A stretch of 64,000 bases of DNA from Imbricaverruca yamaguchii (GCA_034440575.1 JAOTOL010001449.1:697001-761000); one strand, 5' to 3'; shown: positions 1-14,790, numbered from the stretch's first letter. Notes: a model not told the origin generated them from the sequence alone. Numbers and translations are program-made.

Positions 1-1290
1 ATTACACAGCTATTGCATCGGCCGACGCGATAAAAACGCGCCGGCCGATAATGCCGACAGGGGGCCGCGCCGCTCAATCACGGCGGCGGCCCACTTGTGC
101 GCCGCGGCCGCTGGGTGGAAGCCGTGCATCCGCAGCACGGCCGGCTCTGATATGGGTCACACTGCTGTGGCCGGCCACGATCATCAGTGCAAAACAATGC
201 AACTGTGGGAATTGCCGCAAACATCCGAACATGCATTTGCTTTCAGACAACGCGACGGCTCATTTTGGTGGCCATTAAATGATGTCAGTGTGTCCTCCTT
301 GACAGATAGACGAAACCCATAATTCTGCCACTGAATCCTCTCAAAACAGAGCAGATGTAACGTGTTTGATGGGGTCGCAATCACTCCTGCATGATATCTG
401 GGATGAATGTACATGTAAATGATAACAACTGCGGAGTCTGTCATAACTAGCGTTTTGACATACAACATATTGAAGGTGAATTACTATTCTAGCAATTATT
501 TCAAGCCGAAGTCAATTACTGAACTACTTATCGCTTTGAAGGAGACAAAGGGGCCTTGCACTTTTATCACACTCGACCTTCGGTCTCGTGGAATGTGTTT
601 TTAGAATACATCAATACATTAATCTTCCCTGCCAAGCGCAGTTTAGCAACAAATACTCCATACCGTCGTGTGTTTGAGTTCAGCGGATTTAATACATAAC
701 CGACTTACCATGGAAACTATAGGCTCTTAGAGGGAAATAAAATCGCAAAATACACAAGTAGCTTATAAGAATGAATAAAATATCGCGAAATATAACTAGG
801 TGCATCGGACTGAAACGCCTTGCTGGAGCATGCCGAGTGACAGTGCAAAATAATTTTGTCCCACTATTATCCTGCATCCAAGACATGTAGCGTTCAAAAT
901 AACATATGGTTTATTTTTCATGGGCATACGATTTGATGGTGGGTGGGCTAGCAATTCAACATACTTCCAGTGTTGATGTACGCAAACTGACACGATAATA
1001 TTGGCGGGTAGAAAACTCTAGAAAACTAGAAAAGGCGAATGCAGGTTTGTGTATACCTTTTAAACATATTAAAAATCTACTGAACAAAAGCACTGATGCT
1101 GTCCCGTCAAGGGCAACTTTTACATGAATTAGAACCAGTTTATGGTGAAACCTCTTTCTTAATGTCAACCAATGCATACCCCAGCACATCGGTACGGTGT
1201 CGGGAATCTTTTAAAAAAATGTATCGAGACGCCTGCGCAGTCAAATGCGGGAGGAGGTTGGTAGCAAGGAAAATGTTCTGGGGCTGAACT
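1..1290. other. Unannotated sequence, no gene seen
   Basis: A GC-rich stretch (about 30-180) is followed by ordinary AT-richer sequence. Short open frames on both strands have no recognisable motif, no codon bias and no splice context that I can see. I see no repeat, tRNA or element ends here. Confidence 0.6.
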
Positions 1291-2053
1291 GTTCACACGC
1301 AACAATAGAGAACAGCCAGCTGTATACGACGACGCGAAGCCCAAACGCCACCAAGAAGGCTTCGACGCCGCAGGCGCAGCACAACGGCCATTGCCGAAGT
1401 GCAACATAAACAGCCAGGCTGCGCCTTAGGCGTACCTCGAAAGCCGCGCCAGTGCCGGCCATTCGAGGACGCGTACCGAACTCGACTACAAGCCACCGAA
1501 CCAGGACGCCGACCACAAGCCGCCCGACCAGCTGCCACCATCCCGTCTATTCTGCACCACGTACTTTCAGCTCTACCCTACCCTGCCATCTCTATCATCT
1601 CTGCCTTGGACTATCATCTGCTGGATCTGCAACTTCACTTCAGGTTGGTCCGGCGGTGCAGCCAATCCCCCCCCCCCTCAATACCGCTGATATTTGTAAA
1701 GTGTTGTCCTTTCTCTCCTGCTCCACCGCCATACCCAAGACCCACACTCAACACTCCTACACACTATGCCTTACACCACAACAGACGAACCGACGGATGA
1801 TTTATATCTCTGCCGCCGGGTCGATGGTCGGCCTATGACCAGCCTCGATCCTTGGAAGGTATAGACTGAAATCACCCGTCAGACACAAGCTCTCCTACAC
1901 GCACGCCCTCTAAAATCTGTGGAGCTCTTGATCCAGGCCTGCAACACCACGGACGAAAACATCCAAGAGCACATCACATACCTAAACAAACAGGCCACCA
2001 TAACACCAGACACACACCGCAACGCCTCTCAGGGGATCATCCACGCATGGGAG

Positions 2054-2125
2054 TTAGACTGGATGCCTGAGGAGAGATTGGTTCACAGATTAGACTGGAT
2101 GCCTGAGGAGAGATTGGTTCACAGA
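2054..2125. repeat. 36 bp exact tandem duplication
   Basis: Two back-to-back 36 bp copies (2054-2089 and 2090-2125) sit directly before the microsatellite and start with ttagactggatgcctgagg. They look like a local slippage or repair duplication. Confidence 0.95.
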
Positions 2126-2958
<833 letters not shown>

Positions 2959-3322
2959 CTGTCACGCTTCAGGAAGCCCAGACGGATCCTACAATAGTCA
3001 TTCGGCCAGAACCCGCAACAAAATTCACGGCACAAGCACAGGCGTCTCTCCTACCACACCGCGAAGCACACAAACCACCACCCCTCACACTTCCCCCAGA
3101 CCCACCCCAGCACCACCTGCACGACGCAAACTCCTCCTTCACTATGGACCAATAACAGACTCAGAGGACGAAGGCATTAGCTCAGACACCGTAGGAATCA
3201 CTCCACAGACCACCCATGCACCGACAACACGAGCAGCCAACAAACCAAGCACTACATCCACTAACAAACCAACCACAACAACCATGAGAACCAGAACACG
3301 TAACAATTCCACTCGAAAATAG

Positions 3323-6300
3323 ACAGCATAGCAACAAACATCCGAACAACTCCTCAACCCAGTCTCTCCGAACTCTGCCCATGACATGTATTTTTTTTTA
3401 ATATGAAAAAAAAATCGAAACGGGCTGGTGCCAGGCCGACACCATAACCTTAAACAAACGCAAAAAGGAATTAGACGAGAAAAAACAAGAACAATAAAAG
3501 TACAAAAGAACCGAAAAAAACTAGATAAAAGGAAGAAAAAAAAAGAATTAAAGAAAGAACTAACACTGTATGACATGACAACCATGAATCTTTGCAATGT
3601 TAACACCAAAGGCGATCACCCCCAAACCCTCCCCCAACTACCACCAGGCACCATCCGGACCACCACCTCCAATCGACTTCAGCGACGTAAACAGCCGATA
3701 TCACCACACGGTGGCAGGCTGTTATAATTAATTTGCACACACACACACACTGTTCACAATGCAGGTGCAGCCAGGGGCGACGTTCTGGGACTGAGCGGCT
3801 CCACGACGCACAGAAGAAGCTAAAGAGGATGATAGTGCTACGAGACGCCGCAACATTTCAAGAACAGGAGACACGTTCAAAGAATAACACCACATTTCGA
3901 CATGCGTGTATGCTAATGAAGCTGATATACTGGTGAATGCCGACAGCCTGTTTATGAGCTCATTTTCACGTCCGTCGCCAGTCAAGCAGCCGTGCATCTC
4001 AAGAGGCATCTCGAGATGTTCTGACGGCTAGCCACGAAACAAGTGCATATGAAGTCACAAAGAAGCTAACCCTATTTCAGAAACAGTAGCATACTTTTTC
4101 CTCGCTGATCTGGTACCATTCACATGGGCGGATAATCTCAAGTAGATACGCATTGCTGACATAAAAAGGCACCGGTTGTATTTCAGAGAAATGAGCGGGA
4201 ACATATCGCATACTTCTCAAATGCACGCATAATCCGATGATTAAGAAGTATTGGTTATAGCTTCACCAGCATCGAGGTACAAATGTCCTGGGGAGAAAAT
4301 GAGGATTACTGAATAAGTGCCGTGTGAAGAAAGACCTTCCTAAGCTTCTCCACCATATCTGGCATCACAGGTGCACGGAAGATTGCCTGGCTGTCACGTG
4401 CTGTCGGCTGTACGGAGAGTAGGGGTAACATGTAACATGTAGCCATCTGTAGGGAGGATGGCCGGCTATAGGGAGAGTAGCCGACCGTAAATATAGAGAA
4501 ACCGGCTGCAGAGTGTACAGAGAGCAAGATCGCGTGAGGACATGACCACTGCTTGCATATTGCGATATGCATGCTAACCACTTAGCCAATTGCAGTATTG
4601 CATATCTAAATATAGGAATCACTTCATCCAAGTCACTTTACACCTGGATAGACTAGAGTGGTTAGCGCAGACATGTATGCAATGTTAATGTTGCGATCAA
4701 TCAGCTGTCAACCGAAAAGTAGCGCGCTATCGTCAAATAGGTATTTAGGTATAAGACATATGGCAATAATTTACGCAACTATCGTCCTTAGCAAGGCTCA
4801 CCAATTACATTGCTATATGGAAGATGACTGAACTTCCGTTCCCTAACGATTGTTAGGCTTGCATTTTTCGTGAAGCAAGGGCATAATATGCTTTCTTTTC
4901 AATAAGGACGGATGCAAACAGGCTGTTCACATTCAGATTTTTCAGCTGCTGTAGTATATGATTATGCTGTGGGGTATAAAAGTCAAACACGAGCCCAACA
5001 AAAAAAAAAGGATCACGTGATGATCCTTACTTCTTTGATTCGTAACTGCAGACTATCCGTATAGGAGCACTGTTAATAGCCAACCAGGTGTGTAATCTGG
5101 ATTCCTGTCGAACGATTATCCAAGATCTATGTTGGTTCTTTTAACATTCCGAGAGATTCTGCATGATTGAAGGAAAATCAGAATAATCTAAAAGATAAAG
5201 GTGTCTAATTACCATTACGGTTATAATGGATGCCCAGAAATTCAAAGCCAAGGCTCCAAAAATCCGAGTACGATAATTAGCTCAGTTTCCGTGTATAATT
5301 GTACAGGTTCATGATAAAGGATAAGTCTCATGACGATACGATTTAAGGATATTCATACAAAATATCGAATGGCCCTGTGTAATCCAGGATCCACCTATCA
5401 CAGCTGGTAATATGCGGTAACAGCATGTCCAGGTGTAGCTAATTACTGCATAATAGACCACTAGGGACATTGAGGGTAGTACTCTTTGGCCATGCGTAAA
5501 TACAACATATGATTACGAAGTTACGAAGAGCCGGGTTTCGTGTTCCAAATGGAAAAGCGAAACTTCTATCAAGTACATTGTCTACAAGAAAATGTCTAAA
5601 CCATGGTCGAGCCCAATTCACTTTATGGAATATTGGCCATCAAACAAGTAGATAATGGATTAAAGCTAGGTCTTTCAATGCGTAGCTACGATATAATTAT
5701 ATGTAGTTGTCTGTATCTCCCAGGCCCAACTTCCTTGTATCGCTTTACGGCGATGTCTTTCGAGAGACCATTCCTAGCAACATACCTATGGGGCATATAA
5801 CGAAATGAGCCGAAAACGTGCGTGAACTTTGAGTTTGAATATAATTATGTCATGTAGCACTATGTCCGATAACTGTCCCAATTGTAATCATTCGTCCTGC
5901 CAAAGTACACTGACGTCACTTTCATACGCGAGCTCCAACTTCGAACCCGCCAGCAGTCGTCCTGACCCTGTAGTATGCGAACATGGTGGAAACGGGGCGG
6001 ACAGCGCCGGAGAAAGTCCGAGGTGTCGGCGGCATTTTTCCGACGGAAACATGACCTTTGCCAGTCGAGATGCCGCGAGTGTGGAGAGGCACGATCGGGC
6101 GGTACGGAATCGGATCGTCCCGCCCGCTGGGCGCCGATCCGCGGCCACTATCGCACCCCATCTGCCAACCATCTCGGCCAGGCCGCCGCCCAGTGGCGCG
6201 TCACCGCCCGCAGCCGCCGCCGCTGACGGCAGGTATTTTAGGCCATTCTGCGCGCCTAATGCGGCGTCGGCCCGGCATTGACAAGGTGGCGCGGCGGCGG

Positions 6301-6660
6301 CGGCAGGTGGCGTGGCAAGGGTTTGCGGCTGATTGCGGCGCTTTTGTCGCGGCAGATGGGAGAGCGTCGTCAGCCCGGCTCCCGGTAAGAGCCGAGTCTG
6401 GTGTGGCGTGGATTATGCACGCCCCGACAGGCGGGCACCGGCTGAAGGTATTACCGACCTGCTCGTCCGCTATCGCCGGACGCTAGCGCGAGACGGAGCC
6501 GACCAGCAAAGGGTGGGGTGAGGTGGGCACGATATTGTGGTGGTCAACTAGCCACTGTCTGCTGACCGAACATCCAGCGGAACGAGCTGTCGATGGCAGA
6601 AACCATCAACCATGCACTTCGTCATCATCATCCACATCATCGATGTGCGAACCCGATCCG
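3323..6660. other. Unannotated sequence with a GC-rich island
   Basis: It contains A-rich tracts (3390-3545), a short CA run (3736-3751) and a degenerate ~35 bp repeat with cggct...gagagtag words (about 4385-4530). A GC-rich, CpG-rich island lies at about 5920-6520. The open frames across the island have no recognisable motif. No gene is supported. Confidence 0.55.
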
Positions 6661-6662
6661 TC

Positions 6663-6726
6663 GGTGAGGGATCTCAGTGGAGCCAATCACAGGCAGTGAT
6701 TGGCTCCACTGAGATCCAACCTCACC
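6663..6726. other. Long hairpin, 27 bp stem and 7-nt loop
   Basis: A perfect 21 bp inverted repeat (6669-6689 with 6697-6717) has a 7-nt loop, caggcag. The stem continues with a further 6 bp (6663-6668 with 6721-6726) after a 3-nt bulge (718-720 of this block). The total is about 64 nt, the size of an animal pre-miRNA hairpin. It is not part of any repeat family seen elsewhere in the window. Confidence 0.9.
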
Positions 6727-7272
6727 CGGTATACGTGCTATGAAAATGTGTGGATGTGTGTATCCCATGGAGGTGTTTATGCATGATTAGGACACAAACG
6801 TACATGCAAAGCCGAATCATACAGATAATTTGAGGGCAGAGATTTCCGCAAAATGTGAGCACAAGAACCTACGATACCACATGGTTAGACATAGTTCATG
6901 CCAGGCAAAAAAAAAATGTAAAGGGCATCAGTTACCTCGTGAAGGGTCATTTTCACAGTGATTTCATATATCTGCCATGGAATTATAATGTAGCTGACTC
7001 TCCTTACTCGTGCTTAAAACGTTCAGGGTATGTACGCTCTCATCTCTTCCAAAAAACAAAAACGTGGTTTAGGCACCGATGTCGACTTTAACAGCCGATT
7101 CGCATCAATTTCTAATATACATATTCTATACATATAATATAGTATACATCTAATATACATCTAATATAGTATTATCATCCATATAGGTATTAGCAGGACA
7201 AATAGACAGCAAAGTATCATCATCGGTATGGGCTCATACGGTTAAATGCCAGACCATACCAGACCATGTGAT
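6727..7272. other. Unannotated AT-rich sequence
   Basis: Short tatacatctaata-type repeats occur at about 7125-7175. Nothing else is seen. Confidence 0.6.
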
Positions 7273-7285
7273 TTGACTACATCAA

Positions 7286-7462
7286 TATTTTTTGGTTGGT
7301 TAGTTATTGGTTTTACGACTGATCGACCGTTGAGTCATGTAGCATCGCCAATCTCTCACGCTGATTGGCCGTGGGCGAAGAGTAGCGACAGGTGAGACTT
7401 GAACCCACAATCTTTCGATTGAGACGGGCAACTTGCACCTAGACTATTCGATTATTTGATCA
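7286..7462 (-). mobile_element. tRNA-derived SINE, copy A
   Basis: On the minus strand it carries an A-box-like segment (7432-7446) and a B-box-like segment (7396-7405, ggttcaagtc). These are followed by a tRNA-unrelated body ending in an AACCAATAACTAACCAACC-type tail. It matches copies at 19559 and 62139 over its whole length. A probable flanking duplication is present with two indels (about 7273-7285 and 7463-7478, ttgac-tacat-caa). It is more diverged than copies B and C. Confidence 0.82.
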
Positions 7463-7675
7463 TTGACCTACATTCAAAAATCGATCAAAGCAAGACAGAA
7501 AAAAAACATGATAGATAAAAAGTCGATGTTGTTCTCACTCAGTCACGCTTAAAAGTCAGCCCGATGATGTTTTTCGGAGGTGGGGGTTAGGGCGGGAACA
7601 CTGTGATGATGTGTGGTGTAGGGCGATTCTATGGCCAGGGTCAACAATAGTAACACTAGGCACCATCAAAAGAAG

Positions 7676-8322
<647 letters not shown>

Positions 8323-9363
8323 GACTGGGATTGGTGGGCATGTTGACGAGGTGACTTCGTGTTAATGGTTAGAAACAGAGAACCCACGCGAGATGAACAA
8401 AACGCGAGTGACCACCTGAGTGCAGTACATACAGCTTGTCGCCATGCCGTCCAGGTGACCGCCAGACCACGCCAGATGGTGGACAGAAACCGCCACCGGC
8501 TCGCCGAACGCCCCTCGAGCAGATGAGCCGGCGGCGAATTTGATGGTGATCGAGACCGTTTGAGGCGGACCGGCGCGTGCAGCGCCGCCGATAGCCAGCG
8601 GCAGATTTCCGACGCGGCCTGCTTTGTTACGTGACGAAGAATATAAACGATCCCCAGCTTGTTTCGAGACGGCGTCATCGCTTTCCGATAGCGTTTACAC
8701 TGGATTAATGCCGGGGTAAAGCGACTCGAGATAGAGCGCGGCCGCAGATTAGAGTGCGCCCCACTACTGGCGCGCAATGTCGGAGCGTTTATTGAGAGCC
8801 GTAAAGGTTTGTGGTCGGAATAAAGTCGGAGCGGCGCAGGCCCCGATGGACACCAGAGACCTCACGAAATCAACGGATTACCTCCTAAATAAGCAGCGAC
8901 GTTCCTGGCATGACGTCGGCACCACAGATGACGCCGTCGGAGATGTCACTCATGCTATCGCGACGTAGTCCGGATAGCGTGGTGATGGTCCAGAGAGGTG
9001 TGCGATCTTCCAGACCTAGCGGGAAAGATCTCGCGCCACTGACAAGGGGAAGGAATTGAAGAGTGTGCAACTTTACAGACAAAGAGGTAAGCACAATCAC
9101 GTGACATTACTCTACAACACTCGTTGCTCTAAAACTGGTTCCAAAGTGTTTCGCCCGATGCTGATGGCATTGGCACGTCTCTCGAATTCATCCTTCGAAA
9201 GCACAATGTACCTACAGTACTCAACTCAAAACAGGGCGAACACGCCCATCACGACTCCGCTCAGACGATGCATCGATGATAGCATGATGCGCTTGGGCCA
9301 GCATCGATAACTGGCAGACGACAATGCACTGACCCAGTCGGCACCGGCACCAGTGTCCCGTTC
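8323..9363. other. Unannotated sequence, GC-rich at 8440-8800
   Basis: A minus-strand open frame of about 140 residues (about 8330-8777) runs into the microsatellite. It has no recognisable domain, so I do not call it a gene. No repeat is seen. Confidence 0.5.
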
Positions 9364-9997
9364 GTCGCCCGGCAGGACGGCTGCCAGTGGCCTGCTGTCG
9401 CCCGGCAGGACGGCCGCCAGTGGCGTTCTGTCACCCGGCAGGACGGCCGCCAGTGGCCTGCTGTCGCCCGGCAGGACGGCCGCCAGTGGCGTTCTGTCGC
9501 CCGGCAGGACGGCCGCCAGTGGCGTTCTGTCGCCCGGCAGGACGGCCGCCAGTGGCGTTCTGTCGCCCGGCAGGACGGCCGCCAGTGGCCTGCTGTCGCC
9601 CGGCAGGACGGCCGCCAGTGGCCTGCTGTCGCCCGGCAGGACGGCCGCCAGTGGCCTGCTGTCACCCGGCAGGACGGCCGCCAGTGGCGTTCTGTCACCC
9701 GGCAGGACGGCCGCCAGTGGCCTGCTGTCGCCCGGCAGGACGGCCGCCAGTGGCCTGCTGTCACCCGGCAGAACGGCCGCCAGTGGCCTGCTGTCGCCCG
9801 GCAGGACGGCCGCCAGTGGCGTGCTGTCGCCCGGCAGGACGGCCGCCAGTGGCGTTCTGTCACCCGGCAGAACGGCCGCCAGTGGCCTGCTGTCGCCCGG
9901 CAGGACGGCCGCCAGTGGCGTGCTGTCGCCCGGCAGGACGGCCGCCAGTGGCCTGCTGTCGCCCGGCAGGACGGCCGCCAGTGGCCTGCTGTCGCCC
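9364..9997. repeat. 33 bp minisatellite, 19 units
   Basis: The unit contains ggcaggacggccgccagtgg followed by a variable cctgct or cgttct core. About 19.2 copies run head to tail. Because 33 is a multiple of three, frames stay open on both strands (plus-strand unit SPGRTAASGLL or GVL). Variation between units is confined to a few positions, which suggests recent homogenisation. Confidence 0.97.
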
Positions 9998-11034
9998 AAC
10001 AGCCATGCCGTCGGCGACAGATCGAACGGAACCGGGTAAACAAGCCGACCATCACCGTGGACGCCATCCGCGCGCCGTTCGCCGTCGCTTACTGCTAATT
10101 GAAGTCGGCCGGCAAGAGCGCAAGGCGACGGCGAAGGAGGCGCGCAGCGACGGCCGATTAGCGCTAATTGACGCGTAACGGCGGCACGGCGACGCGCCGT
10201 GTCGTGTCGCCTCCGGGGACGGCGACGGCGACGACGACGCACGTTCGGCGGGTGCGCTAATGTCGGCCACGTTACCCGAACGACGGGCGACGGGACGGCC
10301 CCATCGGGCCGGCTGTCGCGACTCCTGAGAACGGAGATCGACAGCCGGCCGGCCGGCAGACGACTGCACATATTTACAGCAGGACCAGGTGGGAAACGGT
10401 AGCACAGATTAACAGCGGACCGAACTGACAGATAATGGCACATATTAACAGGAATCAGGGCCGGAGGAAACAAATAAGAGGTAGACGAAATGTTTCGAGT
10501 AACTCTGAAACTTCAACAGTGGAGCTATCCATCCCGTTTATCGTCTTTCCATCTAGCTTTACAACAGTTCTTATGCGGGTCAAACTGAAGTCTTTCCCCT
10601 TCCCCTCGGTGCTGCGAGTGGTATGAAATTATGTGGGCACAACGAGGGTTAAAGCGCAATTTAGTATATCAGATATTGACGTCAAGGTCGTGCTGCACTT
10701 CAAGCCGTTGTGGATATAGGCATCACGAGGGAGGAGCCAGTACCTGCTGCAAGGTGAGCATCTACTCCACAGTTTGTCAAATCTAACGACGTAAATTTGA
10801 GTGTTCTGTATGTTTGTCAGGATGCTATTAGTCCTCATCGGCAATCAAATAGAATGCATACGGATTGCACCAGGTAAACGCATGGTCTGCTTGCTTGCTG
10901 TGCATGCGAGAGAAATGCAGATTCTAGATGCAAAGTTGTAAAAAGAGCTGAGTGTGAATTTCATCATGTCAATGCACGTGCCGGTACGGCGTAGCCACCA
11001 TACATCGCTTCATCAGTACCAAGCACAACACCAT
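9998..11034. other. GC-rich unique island and flank, no gene seen
   Basis: 10030-10400 is GC- and CpG-rich and unique within the window. It carries embedded ctaattga cores (about 10095 and 10162). No convincing exon is seen. The remainder to 11034 is ordinary sequence. Confidence 0.5.
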
Positions 11035-11135
11035 AATAAAACAGCACCATAATAAATCACCACCACCACCACCACCAAACACTACCAAACACTAACAAAC
11101 ACCAACAAACACCGCCAAACATAAAAAACACCACC
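11035..11135. repeat. CAC/CAAACA simple repeat
   Basis: Low-complexity plus-strand run of caccac and caaacac words. Confidence 0.85.
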
Positions 11136-11702
11136 ATCCACGGTGTCTAACCATGCATTCACACTTACGTTAGATGCTCCCGAGTCCTGCATATCTACAT
11201 TATAGTGAACAAAGAGCGTGTAGTGAGCACAAATTTAGGACTACTCGCCGAGCCTAACATTGGTCAGTGTGCAAGCTCTGAGCTGTTTGCATGTCCTGAT
11301 GGATGGCGGATCTGGCTCACCCTTCGCAAGGGCAGCTCGGGATGCAGATTGTCGCCCAGGAAAACTTCATCTGTTCTGGCTTCCAGAGGCTAGAGGCAGC
11401 AGAGCAAGCACACAGGAGATCAAGCAAGAGTGAAATTGAGGAGTCGTTACTCAGGCGAAACTTCGCGCGAGCTTCTGGGAAACATAAACTAGATAGGCGC
11501 GTGTGTGTCCACTAGACGTTAAAAACCTTCCCGAATCAATGCCAATACGCTCACATACGCGTATGTGCACCGGCAGATGACTTCCGACAGACCACGAGGT
11601 TCTGTGGGGTCATTTTGAGCTGCTGGTTCTTCGATTGATCGCAACTGTGTTCAGGAGAGTGGTGAGCGGTTCTGCACAGGGTGAAGATCGGCTAACGCAG
11701 CG

Positions 11703-11885
11703 CCACGCTTACTGATGGCTGATGGCTGATACCTGCTGATGGCTGATGCCTGCTGATGGCTGACCGTTGATGACGGCTAACTGCTGATACCTGTTGATGA
11801 CTGCCGGCTGATACCTGTTGATGGCTGCACCTGCTGATGGGTAATACCTGCTGATGCCTGATCGTTGACAGATGATGACGGTTGA
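11703..11885. repeat. Degenerate gctgat-rich minisatellite
   Basis: Imperfect units of about 16-20 bp are built on tgctgatggctgatacc. The array decays toward its right end. Confidence 0.75.
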
Positions 11886-13364
11886 TGATAACTGGCTGAA
11901 GGCGTGGCAGTCTGACACCGTCGTTTGGCAGTTTGGCAAGGTGAAAGGTGAATTATAAGCGTGCATATGTGCACCTCCTTCCCTATTTCATCATCACCCC
12001 ACGATTTAACGCCATTTTAGTTCCGGATACTTTTTCTGAAAACGGGCAGTTTGGACTTGCACCAGTCGTTGAACTAAATTTCGGTGAATTATGTAGTTAT
12101 ATCGACTTCCAATTGCTTATAGTTAGCAGAACGTCAACCACCCATGAAAGTGTAGTGAAGCTAAGGAGGATAATAGGGTACGATATTTTAATGAATTCTC
12201 ATTTTTAAATTATAATTTTCTCGCCTGTTCATTGCTAAGTGAGCCACTCCATGCATGCTGACAATATGATGCACCGTCAAACAGCCTGTTGGCTGCAGTA
12301 CAAATGCTGACACCCGGGGGACGTACCGCATCAATCTGTCTTATCAAGTTTTGCAGGCCACATGACACACAACGATCAACTGTCACATCAGGGTACATTC
12401 AGACCACACCATCCCCAATCATAATTGGGATGTGACACGAGCCCTTCACTCAACCAAGTTCACGAGGACACCAGTGATGAAAACGGCGACAAATAACGCT
12501 TACTGTGACGCTCAAGGACGTGCGTATGCTTATGATCAAGCTGACGTTTTCCACATAAACATCAGCTCTCATGTATGATATTTCGTTCCACACTGCGGGC
12601 AGCAGGACACGGCCAACGCGGTTCAATCTCACCGCGTTGGCATTCAATATAAGCACGTATGTGCGCTGGTGCAATTCGCGGTTCAATTTTTTCACAGGAT
12701 TTTGCCATCGTACCCTCTTACATACCATGAAGAACCAAAACATTTAGTTAAAGTACAGTGCGTTCCCAACATGTGATTGGCCGCCGCCGGCCTCACCCCA
12801 TCGGTCAAATCCTGGGTATGCGCCAGCAGTCCAAGAAAGGTACGTACCCTGTCTACCAGGCAGGAGTGTAGACAGGTGTCAGCCGCCACGCCAAACAGAA
12901 ATATTGGTGTAGAATGACATGCCAATATTGTCAAGCCAACTTGGCAACATGTTGCATAAGTGGGATCGCATGTATTCGTATCTTCTATCGTACTTGTCTC
13001 AGGATAGGGAGATCTCAGATCAGGTTAGGAAGAAGCCAAATGACGGAAGACAATACGCATACGCAAATGAGTTTGATGGAACTACTCGTTTCCAGATAAA
13101 ATGAATTTAATATCAGATTCTGCAGACAAAAATGCATAATGTAATGCAGGTTTCCAATTAAGGTGTGATGTGGAGCGTTGACTTGACCCATACCGATATG
13201 CATATATTACAACATATTATCAATGTCCAGATGAACACTGCCAGATTTGATTTTGCTACGTGAGAAGTTAACCTTTCCAATGAAAATGTATGGGACAGTG
13301 TCATGTACAGTCATGTCGAAGGATGCTTTGGAGTTATTGGTTTAAACAACATCCTCGTTTAAGT
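11886..13364. other. Unannotated sequence
   Basis: I see no repeat family, element end, RNA gene or convincing exon. Confidence 0.55.
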
Positions 13365-13456
13365 TGCATCCTCCACCACCTTACCACAGCTTCAACGCTA
13401 TCACTAGCGCTGCATCCTCCACCACCTTATCATAGCTTCAACGCTATCACTAGCGT
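13365..13456. repeat. 46 bp tandem duplication
   Basis: Two copies (13365-13410 and 13411-13456) start with tgcatcctccaccacctta and differ at about two positions. Confidence 0.95.
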
Positions 13457-13720
13457 GCATTCCCTACTAATATTGATGCACTGCAATACGTACGTCATAT
13501 AACTGTATTTCAAATTTTTAATAATAATAAAAACACGTCAAACTTCCTCGCCCGTGTTTTTTCCAACTTACGTACATCCATTGTCGAAAACGAGCTAGCA
13601 AAACGAAACGTTCAACCGGGCTAGCGGTGTCGCTTGTTAACGTTAACGCTCGTTGCCTCGTAGAATCACTGTATATACAACGTATACAACGGCACTGGAC
13701 AGAAAAAAACACAGCAATTG

Positions 13721-13813
13721 GTTGTTGTTGTCATTGGGGTTTAGGGGCGCATGAACTGCACGGGTTATACAGCATCGTTTTCTGCTAAAGACAAAAAAGT
13801 TATGCAGCGTCCA
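13721..13813 (-). mobile_element. Expanded (93 bp) copy of the 55 bp hairpin retroposon
   Basis: On the minus strand it ends with the family tail GCGCCCCTAAACCCCAATG followed by a GACAAC-type microsatellite. It begins with TGGACGCTGCATAAC. Relative to the 55 bp units it has about 38 extra bases, bounded by a repeated GCTGYATAAC motif. Flanks 13711-13720 and 13814-13823 match at 8 of 10 positions (acagcaattg and acagtgattg), so they may be an aged target-site duplication. Confidence 0.7.
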
Positions 13814-13823
13814 ACAGTGATTG

Positions 13824-14790
13824 TTTCTGCGGTACATTGCTTTCTGCTATTATGGATATAATGCAACTAAATTTCATATGGTAATATTAATCCTTGGTGT
13901 CTAATCCGAAACCCGTCATACATGCTATTCCCCTTTATTGAATACAGCCTCAAGTTGCATTGTGGTCGCAAGCAAATTGTGGTGCAGCGATGACGGATTT
14001 CTCTGGGCATCCTATGCCATATTCGCAAAGCAAATATCAGGGACTAGGGGAAGAATCCTTGTCTCCCCTAAAACCCATGGAGAAACTGCCTTCACTGCCA
14101 ATCCCCCCCCCCACCCCCCCCCCCCCGCCCTTAATCCCCCCCCCCCTCCTGCATCTTGCACTAACTTGGAGTGAAGCCGACAATATAAGTTGGATCTTCT
14201 GTGGAATAAAAAATGCCATCCTACGTCTAATAATACTGTTCATCGAGATACGCCTTACACGATGACTAAGGATCTAGCCGTGAATGTGCATAAAGTGTGT
14301 CGTGAACCAACCAATAAACAAACAAAGGATCTAGACGAGCGACAGCCCCCACAAAATGAAGACCACCGGCCAGGACTGATGGAGGATGGAGGATGGTGAT
14401 TCAGTAAGTTCCTACTATGTCGGACACCTTCACCTTCCACCTACATCACCACGGACAGCAATGCACTAACAAACTCGGGCCATCGTCTAAAAATATGTTC
14501 CGGAAGGCAATTACGTTTCTGCACCTCACCTGGGCGAAAGTTCTGGAGGTGCCGGTTACCGTAGATGGACGGCCGAGCTTCCAGCTTCCCCAGCCAAGCG
14601 TACGGCTTCTCCGTTTCGTCGTCACCATGGTGGAGATTCCGGAGGTTGGGTGGATCCGGACTGCCAGGGTTTGGTGCCTTGCTAATGCCAACTTGTAATT
14701 TTATCTATCCAATCCCAAAATATGTTCTGCAAATAAGCACTTGAACTCCCTGGCTCGGTGAGATCTCCAGTCATGGCCGTAAAGTTCACT
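13824..14790. other. Unannotated sequence with a poly-C tract
   Basis: A C-rich homopolymer-like tract lies at 14103-14150. Nothing else is recognised. Confidence 0.55.

Noticed and set aside
5829..6486. Overlapping plus-strand frames of 150 and 142 residues
   Set aside because: They lie in a GC-rich island where stops are rare. Several frames are open on both strands and none shows a motif.
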